The notes under the pieces: generated by a model | What the model saw: the letters and a program-made list of their open reading frames with translations, nothing else | Database searches by the model: none | Told to the model about the DNA's origin: nothing | Translations under genes and position numbers: made by a program | DNA from: an uncultured delta proteobacterium | GTDB taxonomy: Bacteria; Desulfobacterota; Desulfovibrionia; Desulfovibrionales; Desulfovibrionaceae | Assembly (NCBI GenBank): GCA_903843965.1 | Contig: CAIMRY010000019.1 | Location: forward strand, 124,001 to 188,000 | Direction: 5' to 3' | DNA: 64,000 bases | Part shown: in pieces, positions 9,449-18,244 of the stretch | How the letters are laid out: every line of letters starts with the position of its first letter | Position numbering within the stretch: the stretch's first letter is position 1

Positions 9449-10608
9449 GCGCCCCCCTGCGGCCAGGCCGCAAGCTGCTTGTCATGGCCGTTGCCGCGCT
9501 TTTGGGGCTGGTACTGGCTCTCGCCCTGGCCGAAGGCGTTTTGCGCCTGTTGCCCGTGGCCGACCAGTTCCTGGCCGAAAACAACATCGACGCGCAGAAC
9601 CCCCTCATCCGCTTCAAAAAAAGCGGGGCCTTCACCTTTTCGCGCGGCTTCGGCTTCGACATGGTCAACCGGGTGCGGACCAACAACGACGGCTTCGTCA
9701 ACGATCAGGACTACACCACCACCGACCCCAGGCCCCTGCTGGCCGTTGTGGGCGATTCATACGTCGAAGCGGCCATGGTGCCCTATCCCCAGACCCTGCA
9801 AGGCAGGCTGGCCCAGTCCGTGGACGGTCATGGCCGCGTGTACAGCTTCGGCGCTTCCGGCTCGCAGCTGCCGACCTACCTCGCCTACGCCCGCTACGCC
9901 CGCGACACCTACCGCCCGCAGGGGCTCGTCATCGTCATCGTGGGCAACGACTTCGACGAGAGCCACATCGAGTTCCGCAACTCCCCTGGCCTGCACTACT
10001 TCGAGCCAGGCCCGGGCGGGGAACTGCGCATGCGGCTGGTGGAATACCGCCCGGCACACCCCGACGCCCTGCACGCCATAGCCTCCCGGCTCGGCCTGGG
10101 CAGGCTGGCCCTGGTGCGCCACTGGCGCAACAACTGGCCCTCGGCGGCGTTCCAGCTGCACCGGCTCGCCGCGTTTTTCAGCGGCCAGAACCAGACCTCA
10201 TTCGTGGGGCAGACCGCTTCCATGGCCAGCCCCCACCGGGTGGAGCTCTCCAAGCGCTGCGTGGACGCCTTCTTCCGGCTGCTTCCGGAATACGCCGGGC
10301 TGCCCCCGGAACGCATCGTCCTTGTGGTGGACGGCCTGCGCCCGGAACTGTATGATCCACTGGCCCTGGCCGCTGCCCAGGGCAGCTTCGTGGCCGTGCT
10401 GCGCGCCTACTTCATGGAGCAGGGCCAGCGGCGGGGTTTTGAAATCATCGACATGCAGCCCGTGTTCATGGACCTGCACAAGAAGGACGGTCGGGTCTTC
10501 GAGTTCAAGGCTGACGGCCACTGGAGCGGCGGCGGGCACGCGGCGGCGGCGGAAGAGGTAGAGCAGTCGCGGATGTTCCGCGCGGTCTTCGCGCCCCCGG
10601 CCCCCTGA
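9445..10608 (+). CDS. Membrane-anchored SGNH-hydrolase-like protein
   Basis: This 387-residue protein has an N-terminal membrane anchor at about residues 10-32 and the SGNH block I motif VVGDSYVE with Ser at about residue 105. Near the C terminus is the DxxH-type motif ADGHWSGGG. It is probably an extracytoplasmic esterase or acetyltransferase acting on a polysaccharide, like AlgJ/AlgX relatives. ATG 9445 has GGAG eight bases upstream and overlaps the stop of the asnB fragment. Unlike the SGNH genes at 5043 and 14623 it has no adjacent MBOAT gene, so it may share one of the two nearby MBOAT proteins or act as a deacetylase. It lies exactly between the two asnB repeat copies. Confidence 0.78.
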   Translation: MSAPLRPGRKLLVMAVAALLGLVLALALAEGVLRLLPVADQFLAENNIDAQNPLIRFKKSGAFTFSRGFGFDMVNRVRTNNDGFVNDQDYTTTDPRPLLAVVGDSYVEAAMVPYPQTLQGRLAQSVDGHGRVYSFGASGSQLPTYLAYARYARDTYRPQGLVIVIVGNDFDESHIEFRNSPGLHYFEPGPGGELRMRLVEYRPAHPDALHAIASRLGLGRLALVRHWRNNWPSAAFQLHRLAAFFSGQNQTSFVGQTASMASPHRVELSKRCVDAFFRLLPEYAGLPPERIVLVVDGLRPELYDPLALAAAQGSFVAVLRAYFMEQGQRRGFEIIDMQPVFMDLHKKDGRVFEFKADGHWSGGGHAAAAEEVEQSRMFRAVFAPPAP

Positions 10609-10655
10609 CGAAGACCTCGTCGGGCCGCCCTGGGCGCCATGTTGCGACAAGGAGC

Positions 10656-10803
10656 GGACCACCCCCATGTGCGGCATAGCAGGCATCCTTTCCCCACACG
10701 CCGGTTGCGTTGCGCAGGATCTATTGCGGCGCATGACCGACACCCTGCACCACCGCGGGCCGGACGACTCCGACCTGTGGCTGGACGAGGCCGCAGGCCT
10801 GGG
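10656..10803 (+). repeat. Direct repeat copy 2 (start of intact asnB)
   Basis: This is the second member of the pair described at 9222. It covers the ribosome binding region and first 46 codons of the intact asnB. Confidence 0.9.
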
Positions 10804-12574
10804 CCTGGGCCACCGCAGGCTGTCCATCCTCGACCTCTCGCCCCTGGGTCGCCAGCCCATGCACTCGGCCTCCGGCCGCTTCGTCATCTGCTTCAACGGC
10901 GAGGTCTTCAACTTCGCCCGGCTGCGCGCCGAATTGGAGCCCCTGGGCCACGCCTTCCGGGGCGGCTCGGACACGGAGGTCCTGCTGGCGGCCATCGAGG
11001 AATGGGGTCTGGAAAGCGCCGTGAAGCGCTTTGTGGGCATGTTCGCCTTCGCCCTGTGGGACAGGCAGGAGCGCGTGCTCTCGCTGGTGCGCGACCGCGT
11101 GGGCATCAAGCCGCTGTACTACGGCTTTACTCAGGGCAAGGGCGGCCGGGACTTCGTCTTCGGCTCGGAGCTCAAAGCCCTGCGCGCCCACCCGGACTTT
11201 TGCGCGGACATCGACCGCGAGGCCCTGACCCTGTACTTCCGGCACAACTACATCCCCGCGCCCTTCTCCATCCACACCGGGGCCAAGAAGCTCCCGGCCG
11301 GGCACATCCTGACCCTGGCCCCCGGCCGCCAGCCCGCGCTCTCGGCCTACTGGTCGGCCGAGGAGGTCTACGCCAAGGGCGCGGCCTCGCCCTTCTGCGG
11401 CGGCGAGACCGAGGCCCTGGACCGGCTGGAGGCGCTGCTCAAGGACGCCGTGGGCCTGCGCATGCTGGCCGACGTGCCCCTGGGCGCGTTTTTGTCCGGC
11501 GGGGTCGACTCCTCCCTGGTGGTGGCGCTCATGCAGGCCCAGAGTTCGCGCCCGGTGAAGACCTTCTCCATCGGCTTCGCCGAGGCGGCCTTCAACGAGG
11601 CCCCGCACGCCCGGGCCGTGGCCGCGCACCTGGGCTGCGAACACACGGAGCTCCTGCTGAGCGAGCGGGACCTGCTGGACATCGTGCCCCTGGTGCCCAG
11701 GTTCTGGGACGAACCCTTTGCCGACTCCTCGCAGATACCGACCTATGCCGTGTGCAAGCTGGCCCGGCAGCACGTCACCGTGGCCCTGTCCGGCGACGGC
11801 GGCGACGAGCTCTTCTTCGGCTACGACCGCTACTTCTATGCCCGGCGCTGGTGGCTGCTCCTGTGCCGCGCGCCCCTGCCCGCGCGGCGGCTGGCCGCCG
11901 GTCTGGCCAGCCTGGGGCCAGAGCGCCTGACCAGGCGCCTCGGCACCTTTGGCCAGCGGCTGCTCTGGCGGCTCGACGCCCTGGGCATCACCGACTTTCC
12001 GGCCTTCTACAAGCGCCTGGTCTCGCACCACCCACGGCCCTGGGAAATGGTGCGCAAGGCCGGGCCAGAGGCGCGCACGGCCATCGACCTGGTGCCCGGG
12101 GCCGCCGACCAGTACCGCGCCATGTCCCTGTGGGACGTGCTGACCTACCTGCCCGACGACATCCTGACCAAGGTGGACCGGGCCAGCATGGCCGTGAGCC
12201 TGGAGGCCCGGGTGCCGCTGCTGGACCACCGCGTGGTGGAGTTTGCCGCCAGCCTGCCCACGAACCTCAAGGTGCGCGACGGCGGCGGCAAGCACCTGCT
12301 CAAGCAGCTGTTGTACCGCCACGTGCCGCGCGATATCGTCGACAGGCCCAAGATGGGCTTCGGCGTGCCCATCGACAAGTGGCTGCGCAACGAGCTGCGC
12401 CCCTGGTGCGAGGATCTTCTGCAGCACGAAACCCTTGAGCGGCAAGGCCACCTCGACGCTGGCGCGGTGACCCGGATGTGGCGGGACTATCTGGCCGGAA
12501 AGGGCTCCTGGAGCTACCATCTCTGGGATGTGCTCATGTTCCAGTCCTGGCTCGCCCAGCAGGAAGCGCAATGA
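10667..12574 (+). CDS. asnB: Asparagine synthase (glutamine-hydrolysing)
   Basis: This 635-residue protein has the full class II architecture. Met1 is followed by the nucleophile Cys2 (MCGIAG) of the N-terminal glutaminase domain, with the RGPDD substrate loop and GHRRLSI. The C-terminal synthetase domain has the ATP-pyrophosphatase motif SGGVDSS at about residues 277-283 and LSGDGGDELFFGYDR. The usual reaction converts aspartate, glutamine and ATP to asparagine. Within polysaccharide clusters, homologues of this type often amidate a sugar acid instead, so a glycan amidotransferase role is a serious alternative. It sits downstream of an SGNH gene and 34 bp upstream of a methyltransferase gene. 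A broken copy of its 5' end lies at 9233. Confidence 0.92.
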   Translation: MCGIAGILSPHAGCVAQDLLRRMTDTLHHRGPDDSDLWLDEAAGLGLGHRRLSILDLSPLGRQPMHSASGRFVICFNGEVFNFARLRAELEPLGHAFRGGSDTEVLLAAIEEWGLESAVKRFVGMFAFALWDRQERVLSLVRDRVGIKPLYYGFTQGKGGRDFVFGSELKALRAHPDFCADIDREALTLYFRHNYIPAPFSIHTGAKKLPAGHILTLAPGRQPALSAYWSAEEVYAKGAASPFCGGETEALDRLEALLKDAVGLRMLADVPLGAFLSGGVDSSLVVALMQAQSSRPVKTFSIGFAEAAFNEAPHARAVAAHLGCEHTELLLSERDLLDIVPLVPRFWDEPFADSSQIPTYAVCKLARQHVTVALSGDGGDELFFGYDRYFYARRWWLLLCRAPLPARRLAAGLASLGPERLTRRLGTFGQRLLWRLDALGITDFPAFYKRLVSHHPRPWEMVRKAGPEARTAIDLVPGAADQYRAMSLWDVLTYLPDDILTKVDRASMAVSLEARVPLLDHRVVEFAASLPTNLKVRDGGGKHLLKQLLYRHVPRDIVDRPKMGFGVPIDKWLRNELRPWCEDLLQHETLERQGHLDAGAVTRMWRDYLAGKGSWSYHLWDVLMFQSWLAQQEAQ

Positions 12575-12608
12575 CCGCCGCCCTGCGTGCGCGTGCGGGA
12601 GACGCCTG

Positions 12609-13490
12609 ATGTTTCCACGCTTGATGCAGGCCGCGCGCGGCAGCGGCCCCTGCGTGGACAGCCCGGCGCTTTTGCGCCTGCTTGCGGCGTCCGGCTGGGT
12701 GCGCACCCTGGCGCTGAACGTGCTGCGCTTCAAGTTCACGCCCGAGGTGCTGGAGCGCGTCCGCGCGCTGCCCGCGCCCCTTGAGGAGCGCGCCAGGCTG
12801 TTCACCCAGGGCGTGTCGCTTTTGAGCACCGGCGGCAGCTTCAAAACCACGGGCGCGGACCGCACCCGCCTGGGCGACGCGGTGGTGCTGCGCCTGGCCG
12901 CGCGATACCCCTCGCCGCAAGTCATGGAGGTCGGCGCGTCCGACGGATCAGCCTCCCTCCGGCTCTTGGCCGCGCTTCCGCCACAGGCGCGCCTGATCTT
13001 GACGGACAGACACCCCGTGTTCCTGCGGCGCGGCTTCGGCCCGGCGAGCCTCACCCTGGACAGCGATGGCCGCCTGCTGGGGCTGAAGCTGTTCTGCCTG
13101 TATCTGCGCCTCCCGTTCAACCTGCGGCGCAGCGCAACAGGCTGCCAGCGCATCGACACCCTGAACCCGCTCTTAAGCGAAGGCCACGGGCTGCGCGCCA
13201 TTCTGCCCTTCGACGCCTTTTCCGACCGCCTGCCCGAGCCTGTGCACATCATCAAGTGCGCCAACCTGTTCAACCGGGCCTATTTTTCGGACCAGGCCAT
13301 CCGCGCGGCCGTGGCCAACCTGGGCCGGAGCCTGGCTGAGGGCGGGCATCTGGTCATCTCCCAAAACAACGCCTGCTACGCGGGCGGCGAGGCCTATTTC
13401 GTCCTGGAGCGCAGGGGCCCGGAGATGCTCCTGGTGGAGGAGCAGGGCGGGCACAGGGCCCTGGGGCTGTTCCAGGAGGCCGGGGCGTGA
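12609..13490 (+). CDS. Class I SAM methyltransferase-like protein
   Basis: This 293-residue protein contains the glycine-rich SAM motif MEVGASDGSAS, followed by an acidic strand end (ILTDRHP). The variant motif places it among class I Rossmann methyltransferases without naming a subfamily. A later block, EGGHLVISQNN, matches the usual final strand of such folds. ATG 12609 is preceded by GGAGA six bases upstream. The frame is open further upstream to 12528, but that overlaps asnB and is not credible as coding. Its TGA overlaps the GTG of the next glycosyltransferase gene (GTGA at 13487), indicating translational coupling. It probably modifies a sugar in the same pathway. Confidence 0.72.
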   Translation: MFPRLMQAARGSGPCVDSPALLRLLAASGWVRTLALNVLRFKFTPEVLERVRALPAPLEERARLFTQGVSLLSTGGSFKTTGADRTRLGDAVVLRLAARYPSPQVMEVGASDGSASLRLLAALPPQARLILTDRHPVFLRRGFGPASLTLDSDGRLLGLKLFCLYLRLPFNLRRSATGCQRIDTLNPLLSEGHGLRAILPFDAFSDRLPEPVHIIKCANLFNRAYFSDQAIRAAVANLGRSLAEGGHLVISQNNACYAGGEAYFVLERRGPEMLLVEEQGGHRALGLFQEAGA

Positions 13491-14626
13491 GGGTTCTTCT
13501 GTCCATTCCTTCCCTGCTGCCCGGCGGGGCCGAGCGCCAGTTCGCCGAGCTGGCCGCCGGGCTGGCCGAGCGCGGGCACGAGGTGCTGGCCGTGGCCCTG
13601 GAGCGCGGCGGCCCGCTGCAGGACTCCCTGGGCGCGGCGCGGCTGGCGGTGCTGGGCAAGACCAGCCGCCTGGGCAACGTGCGCGTGGCCACCGGGCTGG
13701 CCGGGCTGTTGCGCTCCTTCCGGCCCCAGGTGCACTACGCCTTTCTGAGCCTGCCCTGCGTGCTGGGCGCGCTGCTCAAGCCGTTCTTCCCGGCCACCCG
13801 GCTGGTCATGGGCCTGCGCGCCACGGACGTGGACCACTCGGCCTACGCCTATGGCCGCGCCAGCCGCGTCATGCACGCCCTGGAGGCCCTGTTGTCCAGC
13901 CGGGCCGAGCTGATCATCGCCAACTCCGAAGCCGGGCAACGCGACGCCCTGGCGCGCGGCTTCCGGCCTGACAGGACCGTGGTGGTGCCAAACGGCATCG
14001 ACACCGGCCGCTGCCAGCCGGACCGGGAGCTGGGCCTGGGCCTGCGCGCGGCCTGGGGCATCGCGCCGAGTGAGGTGCTGATCGGCCTTGTGGCCCGGCT
14101 GGACCCCATGAAGGACCACCCGAACTTTCTGCGCGCGGCAAGCCAGCTGGCTGCCAGCCACCCGGAGGTGCGCTTCGTCTGCGTGGGCGGCGGGCCCGAG
14201 GGCTATGCAACGGACCTGCGGGCCCATGCCGACGCCCTGGGCCTGGCCGACCGCCTGACCTGGGCTGGAGGCCGCACGGACATGCCCGCCGTATACAACG
14301 CGCTGGATCTGCTCTGCCTGGCCTCGGCCTATGGCGAGGGCTTTCCCAACGTGCTGGGCGAGGCCATGAGCTGCGGCGTGCCCTGCTGCGCCACGGACGC
14401 GGGCGACGCGGGCCTGATCCTGGGCCAGGCCGGCGTGCTCGTGCCCAAAGGCGATGCCGAGGCCCTGGCCGCAGGGCTGGCGGAGCTGCTTGATCGGTTG
14501 GAGCGCGAGGGCGAGCCCCTGCGCCAGGCCTGCCGGGAGCGCATCGTCGCGAACTTCGGCGTGGGGCGCATGGTGGACAAGACCGAGGCTTTGCTCGCAG
14601 GGCTGTGCGCCGGGGGCCGGGCATGA
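13487..14626 (+). CDS. Glycosyltransferase family 4 protein
   Basis: This 379-residue GT-B enzyme starts at GTG 13487 with MRVLLSIPSLLPGGAERQ, the canonical N-terminal loop. The donor domain shows VARLDPMKDHP and the retaining-GT motif GEGFPNVLGEAMSCG. It would transfer a sugar from an NDP-donor during glycan assembly on the inner face of the membrane. The start overlaps the upstream methyltransferase stop, and its own TGA overlaps the next ATG (ATGA at 14623), so it sits in the middle of a tightly coupled operon. It is not as close to the 1148/2350 pair as those two are to each other. Donor and acceptor are unknown. Confidence 0.9.
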   Translation: MRVLLSIPSLLPGGAERQFAELAAGLAERGHEVLAVALERGGPLQDSLGAARLAVLGKTSRLGNVRVATGLAGLLRSFRPQVHYAFLSLPCVLGALLKPFFPATRLVMGLRATDVDHSAYAYGRASRVMHALEALLSSRAELIIANSEAGQRDALARGFRPDRTVVVPNGIDTGRCQPDRELGLGLRAAWGIAPSEVLIGLVARLDPMKDHPNFLRAASQLAASHPEVRFVCVGGGPEGYATDLRAHADALGLADRLTWAGGRTDMPAVYNALDLLCLASAYGEGFPNVLGEAMSCGVPCCATDAGDAGLILGQAGVLVPKGDAEALAAGLAELLDRLEREGEPLRQACRERIVANFGVGRMVDKTEALLAGLCAGGRA

Positions 14627-15735
14627 GCCCGCCCGCGCCGCGGCACTGGGTCCTGCACTGGATACTGGGGCTGGTCCTGTCGTTGCTGGCGGCCTGGGCC
14701 ATTGGCGCCGTGTTCCTGGACACGGTTCAGCCCGTGGTCCTCGACCCGCAGGTGGGGCGCTTCGTGGCCCGGCCCGGCACCAGCTACCGCTCCCGCTCCG
14801 AGGGCTGGTCCAGCTCCCTGGCCGGAGAGCACGGCCTGCGCGGACTGCCCGGCGGCCAGCTGCCGCCCGGCCCCAAGGTGGTCTTCTGGGGCGATTCCTT
14901 TGTGGAAGGCCTGCAGGTGGACGACGCCGAGCGCATGGCCCAGGTGCTCTCCTCCCTGGCCCGGCAGGCGGGCCTGCCTGTGACCGGCGTGGGCGTGGGC
15001 ACCGGCGGCGACAGCCTCATCGACAGCCTGTTCAAGCTGCCGGACTATGCCCCGGCCCTGGACCCGGTGGCGCTCCATGTCTTTTTCCTGGGCAAGCTCG
15101 GCGACGTGCTGCCGGACGTGCCCCACGACTGCCGGGCGACCTTCCTCAGCAGGCCAAAGCTGGCCCTCGCGCCCGCGCCGGACTGCCCGCCCAGCGGCCT
15201 GTCGCTGCATCTGGCTTCCGCCTTTCGCAGCCTGGAGTTGGGCGGGGCCTTCCAGGTCTACCGCAGGCTGGGCAGCCTGGAGTTGCGCCTGGGGCCCGGC
15301 CCGGCCCCGCGTCCTGTTTTGAGCCCTGTTCCGGGCCCGGCCCCTGTTCCGGCGACAGCAGACGTTGAACCGCAGGTTGCGCTGGAGCGCGCCTGGGCCT
15401 TCCTGCTGGCGGAGCTCCAGCTCCGGGCCGGGCCGCGTGTGCTGCTGCTCTATGCGCCGACCCTGCCGTATCTGGACCGGGGGCAGGTGCTGCTGGACGA
15501 CCCGGAGGCCGCGACCGCCACGGGCTTTGCCCAGGCCTGCGCGCGGGCGGGGGTGGATTTCCTGGACCTGGGCCCGGCCTTTGCCGCGCATTTCCGCGCC
15601 ACAGGACGCCTGCCGCGCGGGTTTTTCAACACCCCGCCCGGTGCCGGGCACCTGAACCAGGACGGCCACCGCCTGGTGGCCCAGGCTGTGATCCACTACC
15701 TCAAGGAGCGCCGCAATGCCCTTCTGGCGCCCTGA
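14623..15735 (+). CDS. Membrane-anchored SGNH-hydrolase-like O-acetyltransferase partner
   Basis: This 370-residue protein has one N-terminal membrane anchor at about residues 10-33 and the SGNH block I motif VFWGDSFVEG with Ser at about residue 92. The C terminus carries GAGHLNQDGHRL, which fits the family's histidine block. A proline-rich low-complexity stretch at about 15290-15360 (PGPAPRP and PVPGPAPVPA) interrupts the fold and looks like a repeat-expanded linker. ATG 14623 overlaps the preceding stop. The following MBOAT gene overlaps its 3' end by 20 bp. That arrangement matches the AlgI/AlgJ-type acetylation pair and strongly suggests that the two act together on an exported glycan. 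Confidence 0.8.
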   Translation: MSPPAPRHWVLHWILGLVLSLLAAWAIGAVFLDTVQPVVLDPQVGRFVARPGTSYRSRSEGWSSSLAGEHGLRGLPGGQLPPGPKVVFWGDSFVEGLQVDDAERMAQVLSSLARQAGLPVTGVGVGTGGDSLIDSLFKLPDYAPALDPVALHVFFLGKLGDVLPDVPHDCRATFLSRPKLALAPAPDCPPSGLSLHLASAFRSLELGGAFQVYRRLGSLELRLGPGPAPRPVLSPVPGPAPVPATADVEPQVALERAWAFLLAELQLRAGPRVLLLYAPTLPYLDRGQVLLDDPEAATATGFAQACARAGVDFLDLGPAFAAHFRATGRLPRGFFNTPPGAGHLNQDGHRLVAQAVIHYLKERRNALLAP

Positions 15736-17074
15736 GTTCCTGCTGCTGCTTGGGCTGTGCCTGGCGCTGCTGCGGCTTTCGCCAGCGCCCTGGCGCAAGC
15801 CGCTGCTGACCTTGGCGGGCCTGTGCTTCTACGCCTGGTGGGACCTGCGCTTCGTGCCGCTGCTCGTGGGCGCGGCCCTGGCGGACTGGGCCCTGGCCCT
15901 GTGGATGGAGCGCGCGGACGCGGCGCGCAGGCCCCTGTTCGTGGCCGGGCTGGCCCTGCACCTGGGCCTGCTTGGCTTCTTCAAGTACGCGGACTTCTTC
16001 GTTTCCGCCCCGGCCGGGTCCACGCTGTGGCTGATCATGCCGCTGGGCCTGTCCTTCCAGACCTTCTCGGCCATCACCTACCTCGCCGCCGTGCAGGCCG
16101 GGCGCATGGCCGCACGCAGAAATCCGCTGGACGTGCTCTGCTTCGCCAGCTTCTTCCCGGTGCTGGCCGCCGGGCCCATCGTGCGGGCGGAGGAGCTGCT
16201 GCCGCAGCTGGACGCCCTGCCAAGGCCCGGCGCGGACGACCTGTACGAGGGCTTCCGGCGCTTCAGCCTGGGCCTGTTCAAGAAGCTGGTCCTGGCAGAC
16301 AGGCTGGGGCTCTACGTGGCCGAGGTCAACGGCCATGCCGGGGCCTATGACGCGGCCTCCACCTGGGCTGCGGCCCTGGCCTACGCCCTGCAGATCTACC
16401 TGGACTTCTCCGGCTATTCGGACATGGCCATCGGCGCGGGCCGGGCCCTGGGCGTGCGCCTGCCGGAAAACTTCAGCTTCCCATACGCGGCCAAGAATCC
16501 GTCCGAGTTCTGGCGGCGCTGGCACATGAGCCTGTCCCTCTGGTTCCGGGACTACCTGTACATCCCCCTGGGCGGCAGCAGGCAGGGCGAGGCGCGCACC
16601 TGCGCCAACCTGATGCTGGTGATGCTGCTGTGCGGGGTCTGGCACGGCTCGGGCTGGACCTTTGTGCTCTGGGGAGCTCTGCACGGGCTGGGGCTGTGCG
16701 GCCACCGCCTGTGGCGGCAGTGGCGCGGCCGTAGGGCGCATTCCCTGCCTGGTGCGGCGCTGGCCTGGGCTGCGGCGACGCTGTTCACCGGGCTGTGCTG
16801 GATTCCCTTCCGGGCGGACGACCTGGGCCACACGCGGCGCATTGTGGCGGCCATGCTGGGCAACGGCGGCCCGGTGCACTGGGTGCACCCCTTTGTCTGG
16901 GCGGCCCTGGCGCTGACGGTGCTGGCCCACGGCCTGCGCGGCCTGGGCCGCGAGGACCTGCTGGCCCTGCACGGTCGGCCCTGGTACGCCCCGGCAGTGT
17001 TGCTGACCCTGGTCTGGCTCGCGGTGCTGTTCGCGGCGGAGGGCTTTACGCCATTTCTGTACGCACGGTTCTAG
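15716..17074 (+). CDS. MBOAT family O-acyltransferase (AlgI-like)
   Basis: This 452-residue polytopic membrane protein contains the MBOAT signature LCGVWHGSGWTF with the conserved His at about residue 310, preceded by FWRRWHMSLS and YIPLGGSR. It would supply acetyl groups across the membrane to the SGNH partner encoded just upstream. ATG 15716 has an AAGGAG site inside the upstream gene, and the two reading frames overlap by 20 bp. It is the last gene of the plus-strand run and is convergent with the polyamine operon 22 bp away. It is a paralogue of the MBOAT gene at 3639, not an obvious recent copy. Confidence 0.93.
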   Translation: MPFWRPEFLLLLGLCLALLRLSPAPWRKPLLTLAGLCFYAWWDLRFVPLLVGAALADWALALWMERADAARRPLFVAGLALHLGLLGFFKYADFFVSAPAGSTLWLIMPLGLSFQTFSAITYLAAVQAGRMAARRNPLDVLCFASFFPVLAAGPIVRAEELLPQLDALPRPGADDLYEGFRRFSLGLFKKLVLADRLGLYVAEVNGHAGAYDAASTWAAALAYALQIYLDFSGYSDMAIGAGRALGVRLPENFSFPYAAKNPSEFWRRWHMSLSLWFRDYLYIPLGGSRQGEARTCANLMLVMLLCGVWHGSGWTFVLWGALHGLGLCGHRLWRQWRGRRAHSLPGAALAWAAATLFTGLCWIPFRADDLGHTRRIVAAMLGNGGPVHWVHPFVWAALALTVLAHGLRGLGREDLLALHGRPWYAPAVLLTLVWLAVLFAAEGFTPFLYARF

Positions 17075-17096
17075 GGCCGCAGGCTCCCCGCCGCCC

Positions 17097-18236
17097 CTAC
17101 CCGGCGGGCTCCTGCCGCGTCAAACAGTGGATGGTGCCCAGGCCCCAGACCAGGTCCACGGCGTGGATGCCGATGACGGGCCTGTCGAACGCTTCCGCCA
17201 GGATGCCCAGCGCCAGCCGGTCGCTTACGTCGTTGAAGGTGGGCACGAGCACGGCGGCGTTGGTGATGAGGAAGTTGGCGTAGCTGGCGGGCAGGCGCTG
17301 GCCGTCGAAGTAGAGCGGCGCGGGCATGGGCAGGCGGATGACCTCGGGCCTGCTGCCGTCCTCCAGCCGGGCCGCCTCCAGCAGCTCGCGGTTCTCCTCC
17401 AGGATGGCGTGGTTCGGGTCGCCTGGGTCCGGCTCCTGGCAGAGCACCATCGTCGTGGCGTTCACGAACCGGCAGAAGTCGTCCACGTGGCCGTGGGTGT
17501 CGTCGCCCTTGATCCCGTTGGCCAGCCAGATGGCGTTGGTGATGCCGAGCGCTTCCGCGAACACGGCCTCGTAGTCGGCGTGGGTGAAGCCGGGGTTGCG
17601 CACCTGCACCAGCGGGTCCAGGCAGCATTCCTCGGTGGTGACAAGCGTGCCGCGCCCGTTGGTGTCCAGCGCGCCGCCCTCAAAGGTCACCAGGCGGCCC
17701 TGGCGCGTCACGGGCGTGAGGTCAAAGCCCATGAGCCCGGCGATGGTCCGGGGCACTGCCGCGTCAAGCGTGAAGTCCTGGTACTTGCTCCAGGCGTCGA
17801 AGCCGAAGCCGGAGATGACGATGCGGCCTTCGTTCTCGCCGTCCCGTTCATTCGCCCGCTCGCCCACGCGCTCGCCCACCCGTTCGCCCACGCGCTCGAC
17901 AAAGCAGGGCCCGCAGTCGCGCATCCAGCCACGGTCCGTGGGGATGACGAAGAAGTCCACGCGGCTAACGTCCACGTGGGCCTTGTTCAGCTGGGCCTCG
18001 GCGCGGTGCAGGGTTGCGGCGCTGCCCACGAGCACGCGCACGCGCTCGCTGTCCTCGCTGTTCGCGATCTTGCGGATGATCTCGGCAAAGGCCCAGGGCA
18101 TGGGCTGGAACTTGCCCGGCCAGTCGCGCGGGTTCTGCGGCCAGGTGATCCAGGTGGCGGCGTGGGGCTCCCACTCCGCAGGCAGGCGGAGGTTCCCAAG
18201 AACCGGCCCACGAACCGGGTTGCCGGGCGCGCCCAT
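17097..18236 (-). CDS. aguA: Agmatine deiminase
   Basis: This 379-residue protein hydrolyses agmatine to N-carbamoylputrescine and ammonia. Family hallmarks are visible: WPQNPRDWPGK near the N terminus, the substrate loop TDRGWMRDCGP, the catalytic HVDDFCRF block, and the active-site Cys at about residue 371 in GTIHCLTRQEP. An arginine/glutamate-rich insert built from 12-bp repeats (17838-17897) follows the substrate loop and is unusual for the family. The gene begins 8 bp after the speY-like gene and is the last of three in the operon. No N-carbamoylputrescine amidohydrolase (aguB) gene is present in the window, so the next step must be encoded elsewhere. Confidence 0.92.
   Translation of the reverse strand: MGAPGNPVRGPVLGNLRLPAEWEPHAATWITWPQNPRDWPGKFQPMPWAFAEIIRKIANSEDSERVRVLVGSAATLHRAEAQLNKAHVDVSRVDFFVIPTDRGWMRDCGPCFVERVGERVGERVGERANERDGENEGRIVISGFGFDAWSKYQDFTLDAAVPRTIAGLMGFDLTPVTRQGRLVTFEGGALDTNGRGTLVTTEECCLDPLVQVRNPGFTHADYEAVFAEALGITNAIWLANGIKGDDTHGHVDDFCRFVNATTMVLCQEPDPGDPNHAILEENRELLEAARLEDGSRPEVIRLPMPAPLYFDGQRLPASYANFLITNAAVLVPTFNDVSDRLALGILAEAFDRPVIGIHAVDLVWGLGTIHCLTRQEPAG
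17838..17897 (-). repeat. 12-bp tandem repeat, 5 units, inside aguA
   Basis: Five degenerate 12-bp units run through this stretch. Two of them (17862-17873 and 17886-17897) are identical (gcccacgcgctc on the plus strand). They encode repeats of roughly E-R-V-G in the protein, keep the frame, and lie between the TDRGWMRDCGP loop and the next conserved strand. Confidence 0.9.
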
Positions 18237-18244
18237 GGCCCGCC

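Noticed and set aside
10721-13273. 850-codon open frame on the minus strand opposite asnB and a methyltransferase gene
   Set aside because: It runs antisense to two well-supported genes, has no motifs, and long antisense frames are common in high-GC DNA.
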